Shown here: piece after piece, positions 18,052 through 30,729 of the stretch
How the letters are laid out: each line of letters opens with the position of its first letter
Numbering within the stretch: position 1 is the first letter of the stretch
Assembly: GCA_963844885.1 (NCBI GenBank)
Contig: CAWJQA010000012.1
Coordinates: 310,001-374,000, forward strand
Source of the DNA: DATMER01 sp963844885
GTDB lineage: Bacteria > Acidobacteriota > Thermoanaerobaculia > Multivoradales > UBA5704
DNA length: 64,000 bases
Reading direction: 5' to 3'
Position numbers and translations under genes: made by a program
Notes under the pieces: generated by a model
Databases searched by the model: none
What the model saw: the letters and a program-made list of their open reading frames with translations, nothing else
Told to the model about the DNA's origin: nothing

Positions 18052-18882
18052 TTACGAGCCGAAACGGTCACCCGTGGTCTTGAACCGGATCTTGATGGCT
18101 CCGGTGCCCTCTTCCCGGCGCTCTTCCCGCTGCGGCGCGGGCGAGCCCGGCGGAGCCACCGCCGCCGGACGGATGAGCTGGAGAACCTGAAAGGCATACA
18201 TCACCTTCGCGTTCTCCGCCGCTCCGGCGGGACCCTGGGTGCATACGTCGTACAAGGTCCGCCGGCCGTCGACCCGGCTGAGGAGACTGTACTCCTCGGC
18301 GTCGAGGGCGGCCTCGATCAGATCCTCGACTCGATAACAAGGTTCGAAGACCGTCTCTTTCCGCCCGAGGCGGGCCGCCATGGCCTTGGCGTTGGGAGCG
18401 CGCCGGATCCCCTGCAGGATCACCTGCGGCATCGGGAGCTGGATGCGCACGGAATCCGGCTCCCGGAAATCGCCGATGCTGAAGATGACGGCGCCGTCCT
18501 GCCAGTAGAAGAGGCTCCAGACGATGGCCTCGATCTGCTGGCGGATGGCGCGGTAGATCTCGGAGGGAGAGAGGATGCCGCGCTCGACGAGCAGCACGCC
18601 GTAGCGCTTGTTGAGGCGCTCGCGTTCGGCCATCGTCTGGTCGAACTGTTCCTGCGTCAGCGTGCCGCTGCGCAGCAGCCAGTTGCCGAGGCTGTCCTCC
18701 CGGTCCAGAGAGGAGGCGTGGACGACGTTCCCTTCCTTGATGTAGACCCGCTTGAGCGCCCCTTCCCGGCTGGCCTCGATGACGCCGGGCACCTGGAAGC
18801 GGTGGATCGTGTAGAGGATCTCCGGCAGCGCCGTCTGTGACAGGTCGCCACGATACTGAAAGCTGTGCTCGACGGTGGCCAA
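18052..18882 (-). CDS. DUF4388-domain signalling protein
   Basis: 276 residues. The start (FQYRGDLSQTALPEILYTIHRFQVPGVIEA) and ALKRVYIKEGNVVHASS are the characteristic DUF4388 core. The middle repeats the form LLRSGTLTQEQFDQTM and LLVERGILSPSEIYRAI, helical two-strand modules seen in these proteins. DUF4388 proteins occur in delta-proteobacteria and acidobacteria linked to two-component and gliding/polarity systems. This one has no receiver or GAF partner domain, unlike the paralogue at 43880-45442. It heads a two-gene unit with the FmdB protein and is divergent from moeA. Confidence 0.8.
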   Translation of the reverse strand: MATVEHSFQYRGDLSQTALPEILYTIHRFQVPGVIEASREGALKRVYIKEGNVVHASSLDREDSLGNWLLRSGTLTQEQFDQTMAERERLNKRYGVLLVERGILSPSEIYRAIRQQIEAIVWSLFYWQDGAVIFSIGDFREPDSVRIQLPMPQVILQGIRRAPNAKAMAARLGRKETVFEPCYRVEDLIEAALDAEEYSLLSRVDGRRTLYDVCTQGPAGAAENAKVMYAFQVLQLIRPAAVAPPGSPAPQREERREEGTGAIKIRFKTTGDRFGS

Positions 18883-18954
18883 AGGGGAACCTCACCTTTC
18901 GAAACGGCGGACGACGACTCTCTGTGAAACGTCTTGGGAGTATAGCATTCCGCC

Positions 18955-20151
18955 ATGATTCATCCAGACGAGGCCTGGCGGCGGATCGCGGAACGCCTGA
19001 CACCCCTGCCCGCGGCAAGCCTCCCCCGGCGCTCTGCGGCGGGCCGGGTCCTCGCCCGGCCGCTCGCGGCCACGGTCGACGTGCCGGCGCTCGACGTGTC
19101 GGCCATGGACGGCTACGCCCTCCCCGGCCCGGTTCCACCGGACGAGCCCCGGCCGGTGACGGCCACGATCCTGGCCGGTCTGGCCGGCGACGCACCCGGC
19201 TTTCGTCTCGAGCCGCCGGCCGTGGTCCGGATCATGACCGGTGCCCCGATCCCCCTGGGCGCCGACCGGGTGGTGCCGGTCGAGCAGACCGATGGAGGGA
19301 AGGAGACGGTCGTCTTCCACGCCGAGGCGCCGGCCGGGGCTCACATCCGCCGCCGCGGCGAGGTGGTCCGGACCGGAGATCCTCTCCTGCCGGCCGGCGC
19401 CCTCCTCACGCCGGGCGCTCTCGGTCTGATCGCCACGCACGGCTATGCGGAGGTTCCGGTCCACCGGCCGCCGTCGGTGGCGATCCTCGCTACCGGCGAC
19501 GAGGTGGTGCCGCCGGAGGCCGAGCCGGCGCCGGGCCAGCTTCGGGACTCCCACACCGACTTCCTCCTCGCCGCGGGCAGGCGGCTCGGCCTCCGTTTCG
19601 AGCCCCTCGGCATCGCACCGGACCGGGAGCCCGAGCTGCGGGCGCTGGTGGAGAGAGGATTGCGCTCGGACGTCCTTCTCCTGTGCGGCGGCGTCTCCAT
19701 GGGCGAGCTGGACCTGGTGGAGGGCGTGCTCGCCGGGCTCGGATGCAAGGCGTGCTTCGACGCCGTGGCGATCCAGCCCGGCAAGCCGATGGTCTTCGCC
19801 ACTCATCCCGGCGGGATCGTCTTCGGCCTGCCGGGCAATCCGGCCTCGGCCATGGTGTGCTATTGGCTGTTCGTCCGCCCGGCGCTGAAGAGGCTGATGG
19901 GGATCGCGGACGGCTGGTGGTCCGGAGCGCTCGCCGCGACTCTCGCGGCGCCGCTTTCGGGAGCGAAAGGCCGGGACCGCTTCCTGGCCGCGGACGTCGA
20001 AGCGCGGGAAGGCCGCCTCTTCGCGACCCCTCACCCGCCGAAAGGCTCCCACGACCTCGCCGCCTACGGCCTGGGCATGGGTCTCGTCCGCGTCCGGGCC
20101 GGCGCGGAGCCGGCGGCGGCCGGCGACGCGTGCGAGGTGCTGTTGCTGTAG
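18955..20151 (+). CDS. moeA: Molybdopterin molybdenumtransferase MoeA
   Basis: 398 residues, the normal length for MoeA, which inserts molybdate into adenylylated molybdopterin at the last step of molybdenum-cofactor synthesis. Visible landmarks: DVSAMDGYAL near residue 45, the RIMTGAPIP motif near residue 92, the MoCF domain with ILATGDEVV (residue about 178), the binding block GGVSMGELD (near 245), and FGLPGNPASAMV (near 290). The C-terminal beta domain follows. It stands alone on the plus strand, 6 bases before the minus-strand selenocysteine tRNA. Molybdenum formate dehydrogenases often contain selenocysteine, so the two could be linked functionally. Confidence 0.93.
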   Translation: MIHPDEAWRRIAERLTPLPAASLPRRSAAGRVLARPLAATVDVPALDVSAMDGYALPGPVPPDEPRPVTATILAGLAGDAPGFRLEPPAVVRIMTGAPIPLGADRVVPVEQTDGGKETVVFHAEAPAGAHIRRRGEVVRTGDPLLPAGALLTPGALGLIATHGYAEVPVHRPPSVAILATGDEVVPPEAEPAPGQLRDSHTDFLLAAGRRLGLRFEPLGIAPDREPELRALVERGLRSDVLLLCGGVSMGELDLVEGVLAGLGCKACFDAVAIQPGKPMVFATHPGGIVFGLPGNPASAMVCYWLFVRPALKRLMGIADGWWSGALAATLAAPLSGAKGRDRFLAADVEAREGRLFATPHPPKGSHDLAAYGLGMGLVRVRAGAEPAAAGDACEVLLL

Positions 20152-20157
20152 GCGAAT

Positions 20158-20257
20158 TGGCGGAAGCGCATGGGAATCGAACCCACCCCCGACGCCGCAA
20201 CCGGCGCCGGACAACGGTTTTGAAGACCGCGGAAGGCACCAGCCCCCGAGCGCTCCC
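20158..20257 (-). tRNA. selC: tRNA-Sec (anticodon UCA)
   Basis: Read on the minus strand from 20257. The acceptor stem is 8 bp (GGGAGCGC with GCGCTTCC, one G-U pair), as in bacterial tRNA-Sec and one pair longer than ordinary tRNAs. The anticodon arm contains CTTCAAA, giving anticodon TCA, which reads UGA. A long GC-rich variable arm follows (about 20231-20178 region), then a T arm with GGTTCGATTCC, discriminator G and an encoded CCA at 20160-20158. Total length is 100 bases, correct for this tRNA. It implies that SelA, SelB and SelD exist elsewhere in the genome. Confidence 0.95.
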
Positions 20258-20300
20258 GGGGGGATTCTAGCGGAAAGGCGTCGATGATAGGCTCCGCATC

Positions 20301-20963
20301 ATGATTCGGAAAGCCATTCTCTCGATCCCCCTGCTTCTGCTCCCCCTCGCCGCCTGCAACAAGGGCGGGGAGACACCGACTCCCGCCGCCACGCCGGAGA
20401 CCGGCGCCGCCACCGCTCCCGACGCCGGAGGGAGCGCCGCGCTCGGCCCCATCTCCTCCCGCGGCGAGAAGGTCGCCGACAGCCCCGCAGCCGCCATGGG
20501 AGGAGGCGCCGCCCAGGAGGGCGCGCTCGACTTCAGCATCCCGGCGAGCTGGCAGAACGAGCAGCCCGCCAACAACATGCGCGTGGCCCAGGCCGTCATC
20601 CCCGGCGCCGGCGGCCCCGGCAACCTCGTCGTCTTCTACTTCGGTCCCGGCGGAGGCGGCGGCGTCGAGGCCAACATCCAGCGCTGGATCGACCAGATGG
20701 AAGTCCCCGCGGGCTCGAACCCGAAGCCGGAGACGTTTGAGGCGAACGGCTACCACGTCACCTGGATCGACGTGGTCGGCACGCTCAAGCCCAGCAACAT
20801 GGGGACCGGCCCGACCACCGAGCAGCCGGACTCGCGGCTCCTCGGCGCCGTGGTCGAAGGCCCGGGCGGACCCTGGTTCTTCAAGGCCACCGGCCCCGGG
20901 TCCACGATCGCCGCGGAGCGGGACAACTTCCTGACGATGCTGAAGAGCGTGCGGGCGAAGTAG
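20301..20963 (+). CDS. Hypothetical lipoprotein
   Basis: 220 residues with a lipoprotein signal peptide (lipobox LAAC, Cys19). A Pro/Thr/Ala-rich linker (about 20-75) leads to a folded part (80-218) with a Gly-rich loop (GPGGGGGVEANIQRWIDQM) and the ending ..AAERDNFLTMLKSVR. No known family recognised, although the C-terminal fold resembles PsbP/MOG1-like small periplasmic domains. It ends at a shared hairpin with the convergent 20981 gene. Confidence 0.7.
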   Translation: MIRKAILSIPLLLLPLAACNKGGETPTPAATPETGAATAPDAGGSAALGPISSRGEKVADSPAAAMGGGAAQEGALDFSIPASWQNEQPANNMRVAQAVIPGAGGPGNLVVFYFGPGGGGGVEANIQRWIDQMEVPAGSNPKPETFEANGYHVTWIDVVGTLKPSNMGTGPTTEQPDSRLLGAVVEGPGGPWFFKATGPGSTIAAERDNFLTMLKSVRAK

Positions 20964-20982
20964 GAGCCCGGTGAGGGCTCCT
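20962..20982. terminator. Bidirectional hairpin between convergent genes
   Basis: AGGAGCCC-GGTGA-GGGCTCCT, an 8-bp perfect stem, begins within the stop codon of the lipoprotein gene and runs into the stop of the opposite gene. Position and symmetry suit a terminator serving both strands. Confidence 0.6.
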
Positions 20983-21716
20983 ACCGGCTCATCCCCGCGA
21001 TCGGATTGTAGGGCTGGGCCGTATACCCGGCCGGCGGCTCGAAGGTGCCGGCCGGGGCGTCCTTGACCTCCGCCGCCAGCAGCTCCTCGCGGGTGCCGAA
21101 CTTCGCGCCCAGGGCGTCGATGCTCGACTCCTGGAGCACCGGGTAGCCGTCGATCTTCTCCAACTCCGAGGCCCAGGCCGCGGACCCCGGCTGCAAGGAG
21201 GCCAGGGTGGCGGACAGCTTGTTCATCGGCAGGTAGCTGTCGATCTCCTTGCTCACCCAGAGGGTGGACGAGATCTTCATCCCCATGGCGCTCTGGATCG
21301 CCACGTCGTAGCGCTTCGCGGTCCACTGGTTGACCTTGCGCGTCTCGGTCTTCGGCGTGACCTGGACGGTCAGCTTCATGCCGTCGGCGATCTGGTCGGC
21401 CATCGCCTCGCTGCCTTTGGGCATCATCTTCCGGAGGTCGATGGGGACGGGGATCTCGCTGTAGGTCTTGCTCTCGTGGTTGACCAGGTAGAGGCGGCCG
21501 GTGTCGAGACGCAGGATCATGCTCTGCTCGTCGTCGTCGCGCCGGAGCTTGTCGCCGGAGACCCAGATCTTCACCTGCGAGTCCTTGGCGGGCTGCTTCT
21601 GGCCGGCCACCTGGAAGGCGTCGGTGTGGCTTCGGACCGTGAACAGCGTGTCGGCGCCGGCCCCGGTGGCGAGGAGGAAGGAAAAGGAAGAGGAAGAGAG
21701 CGGTGCGCCGGATCAT
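20981..21716 (-). CDS. Exported DUF4412-like protein, frameshifted in signal peptide
   Basis: The mature part (209 residues, from about 21610) reads KIWVSGDKLRRDDDEQSMILRLDTGRLYLVNHESKTYSEI, typical of DUF4412/LolA-like periplasmic proteins that carry a beta-sheet half-barrel. Upstream, ATG 21716 begins MIRRTALFLFLFL in another frame. The mature frame reads LLATGAGADTLFTVRSHT just before, so a single-base indel near 21676 splits an otherwise normal signal peptide from its protein. Corrected length is about 245 residues. Function unknown; lipid or hydrophobic ligand binding is possible. Confidence 0.6.
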
Positions 21717-21720
21717 GAAG

Positions 21721-22206
21721 CTAGCTTAGCGGCCCGGCCGGAGGCTTGGCAAGGCGCGATTCGAGGCGGACATAGAGCAGCTTCTCGACCTCGGCCACCA
21801 CCTCGCCCTGCTCGTCCACGACCTCGACCGTGAACGCCGGCTCGACCTTCTCGCCGCCGTCCGCGGCGGCGCGGATCTCCGTCACCCTCTCTTCCGGGAT
21901 GTGGAACGTGGCCCGCACCGTCCCCTTGCCCGGCCGCCGGAAGCGGATCGTGGCCGCCTTGTCCCACACCACGTAGCCACGGCCCAGCGCCTCGATGAGG
22001 ATGAGCATGAAGAACGGGTCGCACATCGAGTAGAGCGACCCGCCGAAGTGGGTGTTGACGTAGTTCCGGTTCCACCAGCGTAGCTTCATCCGCACCTCGA
22101 AGGTCCGCAGGTCGGGGGACACCCGGACCCGCACCCCGGCTCCGAGGTACGGAGGGAAGAGGTTCATCATCCGGATCAGCCAGGTGCCGCGGCGCCGCTG
22201 GGCCAT
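21721..22206 (-). CDS. DUF4442 hotdog-fold thioesterase-like protein
   Basis: 161 residues from ATG 22206. The sequence has the DUF4442/YiiD-C hotdog pattern: MKLRWWNRNYVNTHFGGSLYSMCDPF (positions about 40-65) with the conserved N-x-x-T-x-F-GG helix start, then FMLILIEALG and a long antiparallel sheet ending in VEKLLYVRLE. Family members are thought to act on acyl-CoA or acyl-ACP thioesters; no substrate can be assigned. It lies 4 bases upstream of the DUF4412-like gene on the same strand. Confidence 0.8.
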   Translation of the reverse strand: MAQRRRGTWLIRMMNLFPPYLGAGVRVRVSPDLRTFEVRMKLRWWNRNYVNTHFGGSLYSMCDPFFMLILIEALGRGYVVWDKAATIRFRRPGKGTVRATFHIPEERVTEIRAAADGGEKVEPAFTVEVVDEQGEVVAEVEKLLYVRLESRLAKPPAGPLS

Positions 22207-22286
22207 GGGGGTGGAGTTTATCGTTTTCGGTGCTGTTAGACTGCGCCCTCGAATTGCCACGTCTCGTGGGGAATGGAGGAGATCGG

Positions 22287-22622
22287 GTGAGGATCCCGCC
22301 GGATGTAATCATCCCGATGGAGAAGCTCACGGCCTACCTGCTGGTACCGCGTGAGTGGGACGACAAATCGAAGTTTCTGGGTCTTGCGGGATTCACCCGT
22401 GACAACCCTCACCAACTGCTGGCAGCCATCCGGGAGCTTGCAGCGACTGCCGAAGCCGTGGAAGATGGAAACAGCGAGTACGGGGTCTTTCTGCGCGCTG
22501 AGGGCGCGCTGGCAGGCCCAAGCGGCGTGGATCTCGCGGTCGTTACGATCTGGCTCCGATCGTGGCAGGATGGACGGACTCGATTCGTGACGCTGAAGCC
22601 CCGGAAGGAGAAGCGGCCATGA
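22287..22622 (+). CDS. DUF6883-like small protein
   Basis: 111 residues from GTG 22287, chosen because GGAGGAGA lies 6-13 bases before it. The core KLTAYLL...DDKSKFLGLAGFT...PHQLLAAIRELA matches the pattern I recall for DUF6883, found in small two-gene operons. Its stop overlaps the start of the DUF4926 gene (ATGA at 22619-22622). The tight coupling and small size suggest a toxin-antitoxin-like or similar accessory pair, but no activity is known to me. Confidence 0.6.
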   Translation: MRIPPDVIIPMEKLTAYLLVPREWDDKSKFLGLAGFTRDNPHQLLAAIRELAATAEAVEDGNSEYGVFLRAEGALAGPSGVDLAVVTIWLRSWQDGRTRFVTLKPRKEKRP

Positions 22623-22867
22623 CCTTGCCCCTCTACCAGCGAGTCGCCCTCAAGCGCGACCTCCCCGAGCACAATCTCCGGCGCGGAGACGTGGCTGTCC
22701 TGATTGACCACGTCGCTCATCCCGAGGGCGGGAAGCCGGGATGCGTCCTGGAGGTCTTCAACGCCCTCGGAGAGTCGATCGCGGTGGTGGCGGTGGCCGA
22801 ATCGCACATCGAGAGCCTTCGGGCTGACGAAGTCCTGGCCATCCGTCCCTTGGCCAAGGCTGGCTGA
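22619..22867 (+). CDS. DUF4926-like small protein
   Basis: 82 residues from ATG 22619. The text LYQRVALKRDLPEHNLRRGD, VLIDHV...GCVLEVFNALGES and the C-terminal VLAIRPL match DUF4926, a small beta-barrel (SH3-like) protein commonly found next to DUF6883. The start overlaps the preceding stop. In related genomes such proteins are sometimes annotated as antitoxin-like; treat that as a guess. Confidence 0.7.
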   Translation: MTLPLYQRVALKRDLPEHNLRRGDVAVLIDHVAHPEGGKPGCVLEVFNALGESIAVVAVAESHIESLRADEVLAIRPLAKAG

Positions 22868-23228
22868 CCGTCTCAATTCCTGACCCCCGCGGCCGCTTGC
22901 AGCGCGGCGGAAGCTCCCAACAAAACCCGGCCTGTCGGTGTCTTAAGGAAGCAAGGGACCGTGGTACTTTCCAACCCGTCGGCTCCCAGGAGTTTTCTCG
23001 TTCTTTGACAAGCAACCGGCATGCCTGACAAGAATCATGCCAGCCACGGATTGCCGTTTTGGCGAGAGGGTAACGGCCGGGACGGGAAGTCTCGTGGAAT
23101 CCAAGGTTTCGGAGGAAGGCCAAGGGCCGAAAAGGGCCGCGAGCGCGGCGTCGGAAAGCCGCTTTTCGGGGGGTAACGGCAACAGGCAGGTCAAGTCGCG
23201 AAGATTCAGAGGGTTGCAGAGGCGGCTC

Positions 23229-23324
23229 TCGGAATCGCCCTGGTCAGTACGGTGGGATTGCGACCTCGACGACATTGCAGGAGATCCAGGGCAGAGCTCT
23301 CGGCCTCGGAATCGCCCTGGTCAG
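23229..23324. repeat. Pair of 19-bp direct repeats in non-coding DNA
   Basis: TCGGAATCGCCCTGGTCAG occurs at 23229-23247 and again at 23306-23324, 77 bases apart start to start. The surrounding 22868-23480 stretch has no convincing gene: frames on both strands are short and lack family features. It is probably the footprint of a repeat or mobile element. Confidence 0.6.
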
Positions 23325-23350
23325 ACGGTGGTTGGTCCCCAAAACCCCAA

Positions 23351-23464
23351 GCCCCAGTAGGGGCGTCGGAGGGATGCCTGCGTCCCTTTCGGGACTTGAG
23401 GGTGCCGGGTGGCCGAGAACCTGGCGCTGAAGCGCCAGGCTGTATGCCGATGCCCCTTCGGGGC
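23351..23464. other. Cluster of four perfect hairpins, function unknown
   Basis: Within 114 bases there are four compact inverted repeats: GCCCC-AGTA-GGGGC (23351-23364), GTCCC-TTTC-GGGAC (23382-23395), CCTGGCGC-TGAA-GCGCCAGG (23420-23439) and GCCCC-TTC-GGGGC (23452-23464). Such regular folding is unlike neighbouring DNA and could be a structured RNA or the end of a repeat element. No ncRNA family is recognised. Confidence 0.55.
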
Positions 23465-23494
23465 GGGATTTGGGTGGTCTCATGGTTCTGCGAA

Positions 23495-23752
23495 GCGTTC
23501 TCGGGGAGAACCAGACCGATCTCGAGGCTCGCGGAGGCGTTCTCGCGGACCACAAGAGCGTTCAAAAAGCCCGCAGGAGCGATCAAAAACCAAAAACTTA
23601 CGCCTTGTTTTCATGCGGGAGCGTTCCTGGATGAAAACGGAGCGTAAATTTTTGAAGACAAGGCGTAACCGCGGAGAACCGGAGCGACGCCAAATGAAAA
23701 CGGAGCGTAACTTTTGAGAACGGGAACGTTCCTGAATGAAAGTGAAGCGTAA
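23495..23752. repeat. Degenerate 21-bp-period array
   Basis: The hexamer GCGTTC or a close variant recurs at 23495, 23537, 23558, 23579 and 23621, and the 17-mer ATGAAAACGGAGCGTAA recurs at 23631, 23694 and, with changes, 23736. All spacings are multiples of 21 (42, 21, 21, 42; 63, 42). The array is lower in GC than the flanks. Read as protein it gives heptads around ..QERSK.. but no start or domain supports a gene. It lies just past the end of the RND-ABC gene. Confidence 0.65.
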
Positions 23753-23817
23753 CTTTTCCCGGCCGGAACGTTTCTGGGACGAATGAAAACGCTCCTGCCG
23801 CCTCCTCGACCGTTCTG

Positions 23818-27777
<3,960 letters not shown>

Positions 27778-27781
<4 letters not shown>

Positions 27782-30729
27782 CGGGCTCTCTCCGTCCGGA
27801 TCACCCACCGGTACAGGACCGGGACCAGCAGGAGCGACGCGAACGTCGAGGTGATCATGCCGCCGATGACGCAGATGGCCAGCGCCCGCTGCAGCTCGAC
27901 CCCTTCGCCGGGCAGGAGCGCCAGCGGCAGCATGCCGGCGACCGTCGTCGCCGTGGTCATCAGGATGGGCCGGTAGCGCTCCCGTCCGGCGGCGCGGATG
28001 GCGCCGTCCATGGCCTCACCGCGGTGCCGGCGTTCTTCGATGCGATGAACGAGCACGATGGCGTTGTTCACCACGATGCCGGCGAGCAGGATCAACCCCA
28101 GGAACGAGAGGACGTTGAGCGTCTGGCCGGTGACGGCGAGCAGCCCGAGCGCGCCGCCGGCCGCCACCGGCACGGTCGCCATGATCACCAGCGGCAGCCG
28201 GAGCGACTCGTAGAGCGCCGCCACGGTCAGGAAAACCAGGAGCAGCGAGAGCGCCAGGGCCAGCCGGAGCTGCGCGAAGGCGCGGGAGAGCTCCAGGGCC
28301 TGGCCGCCGGGGGCCACCCGCTCGTCCGGCGAGCGCGACAGGCCGGCGAGCAGCACTTCAGGGTCCCGAGACTCTCCCTCAAACACCAGCCGCTCGGCGG
28401 AGCGGCCGTCCAGCCGCTCCAGGATCGCCGGCCGCAGCCCGGGCACGATCCGGGCGAGCGCCCGCAGCGGCGCGATGGGGAAATTCCCGGGGGCTCCGAC
28501 CGGCAGCAGCCCCGGATCCCGGCCGCCGGCCGCTCCGGGCGGCCGCACCAGGATCTCGGGCTCGACCCCCTCGATCCGCACCCGGCCCGAGTACAGCTCG
28601 CCGAGCCCCTGCCGGACCTGCTCCTCCAGGCGCCCGCGGTCGGCTCCCAGCTCGGCCAGCCGCGTGGCGTCCCAGGTGAGGAGCAGCGCCGGCTGGGGAC
28701 GGTTTCTCCGGATGCCGACCTCCTTCGAGCTGCCGAGCCGCGTCCGCACCCGCTCCGCCAGGGCGGCGGCGCGCTCCGGGGTGGCCGCGGTCGCCAGCAC
28801 CTCCAGCCTTCGGCCGGCGCGCTCGATCGGCTCGACGAAGGCGCTCGTGCGCGGCTCGACCCAGGCCTCGACGTCCGGCAGCCGCGCGAGAGCCGACCGG
28901 ACCGCGGACCGCGCGCGGCCGGCGGCGTCCGCATCGACGAAGACGAGGACGACCTGCCCGGTCTCCTCCCGGTCCGCGCCGGCGGCGGTGTCCTGGGGGA
29001 GCTGAGTGGCCATCGTCGAAAGAGACCCCGACCGGGAAGCCACGAGCGCCACGGTGTGCCCCAGGCGCCGGGCGGCCTCGGGCGACAGATCCTGGGGCAG
29101 GCGATAGCGCACCACCAGCTCGCGGGACGGCGCGTCCGGCACCAGCTCCCGGGGGAGGACGGCGAGCGCCAGGATCGCCACCGCGGCCGTGGCCGTCCCC
29201 GCCAGCACGACCGCGACGGGACGGGCCAGCGACCCGTCCAGGAGCCGGAGATAGGCGCGCCGGCCCGGGGACCGGCCGAGGTTCTCGGGCGCGGGAGCCC
29301 CCCCGAAATTACCACTGAGGACCGGCGTCACGGTCAGGGAGAACAGGAGCGACGCGGCGAGCGAGGTGACGATCGCGAACGCCTGCACCCCGAAGAAGGC
29401 GCGGGCGAGACCCTGGAGATAGATCAGCGGCAGGAAGACCACCGCCGTGGTCAGAAAGCTCGCGACCACCGGCAGCGCGATCTCGCGGGTGCCGTCCACC
29501 GCCGGGGCGGGGCTGCCGTTGGCGCGCGCGACCTCGATGGCCTCCAGAACCACGACCGAGCTGTCCACCAGCATGCCGGCGGCGAGCGCGAGGCCGGCGA
29601 GCGAAACCACGTCGAGCGCCGCGCCGCCGAGCTGGAAGCCGGCGAAGGCGGTGAGCATCGACGCCGGCACCACCACCGCCAGGGCGAGCGTCGGCCGCCA
29701 GCGCCCGAGCATCACCTTGAGCACCACGACGCCCAGGCCGACCCCGATCAGGGCGGCGAACCCGAGCTGCGCCAGGGCGGAGACGACCTCGCGGCTGCGG
29801 TCCGCCACTACCTGGAGCCGGGGCCCCTCCTTGCCGGAGCGCGCGGACAGTTCCTCGACCCGGGAGCGCACCAGGGCGGCCAGCGCCACGGCGTTCGCCT
29901 CGGGCGCGCGGAAGATTCGGACGAGCACCCCGTCCTCGCCGTTCAGGCGGAAGAACGTGGCGTCCTCCACCTCCTCCAGGTCCACCCGGGCCACATCGCC
30001 GAGGAAGCCGAGATCGCTTCCACCGATCCGGACCGCCCGCAGATCGTCGAGCGACGCGGCGTCCTCCCGCACCAGCAGCGGCCGGACGGCCGAGCCGGCG
30101 CGGGCGCGGCCGGCCGGCAGGGCGACGCCCACCGACCGCAGGCGCCCGACCAGATCGGCCGGCGTGAGTCCGCGGGCGGCCAGCGCGGCATCCTCGGGGT
30201 GGACCACGGCATGGAGCGGCGTGAGGCCGGCCGTCTCGATCCGCCCGGCGCCTTCGAGGCGCGCCAGCTCGGGCACCAGCAGCTTGCGGGCGAAGGCGGT
30301 GCGGGCGGCGCCCGAGGCTCCTCCGAGCACCGCCACCTCCACGATCGGCTCCGGATCGCCCGTGGCCATTTCGATCGTCACCGGCGCGCCGAGGTCGGCG
30401 AGCAGGCGGTCGGCCTCGATGCGCAGGCGGTCGGCGTCCGTCTGCCACTCGCTCTCGACGCGGGCGCGCAGCCCGCCGTCCTCGGTCCAGGTGCGCACCG
30501 ACGTCACGCCGGCCAGGGCGGTGAGCCGCCTCTCCAGCGGCCGGGTCAGCGTCTCCAGCACCTCCTCGCGCGCCTGGCCTTCCGCGTCGACCTCGATCTC
30601 CAGGGCCGGCCGCTCCAGCGCCGGCAACAGCGAGACCGGCAGCCGCAGCAGCGAGAACGTCCCCAGGACCACCAGCGTGGCCGCGCCGATCAGCGTCGAG
30701 ACCGGGCGCTCGATCGCGTGGCGGATCAT
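27778..30729 (-). CDS. RND-family efflux inner-membrane transporter
   Basis: 983 residues, start ATG 30729 overlapping the HlyD stop (ATGA). The architecture is a typical RND pump: helix 1 (residues about 12-30, STLIGAATLVVLGTFSLLRLP), a first porter loop, helices 2-6 (from SALAQLGFAALIGVGLGVVVLKVML), helix 7 near 490, a second loop and helices 8-12 ending in TFASLLLVPVLYRWV. Helix 4 reads AGMLVDSSVVVLEAIE: the first proton-relay Asp is kept, but the second is Ser, where drug pumps have DD. Helix 10 carries GIVVNNAIVL. It expels unknown substrates, driven by protons or another ion, with the adjacent HlyD. No TolC gene is in the window. Confidence 0.85.
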
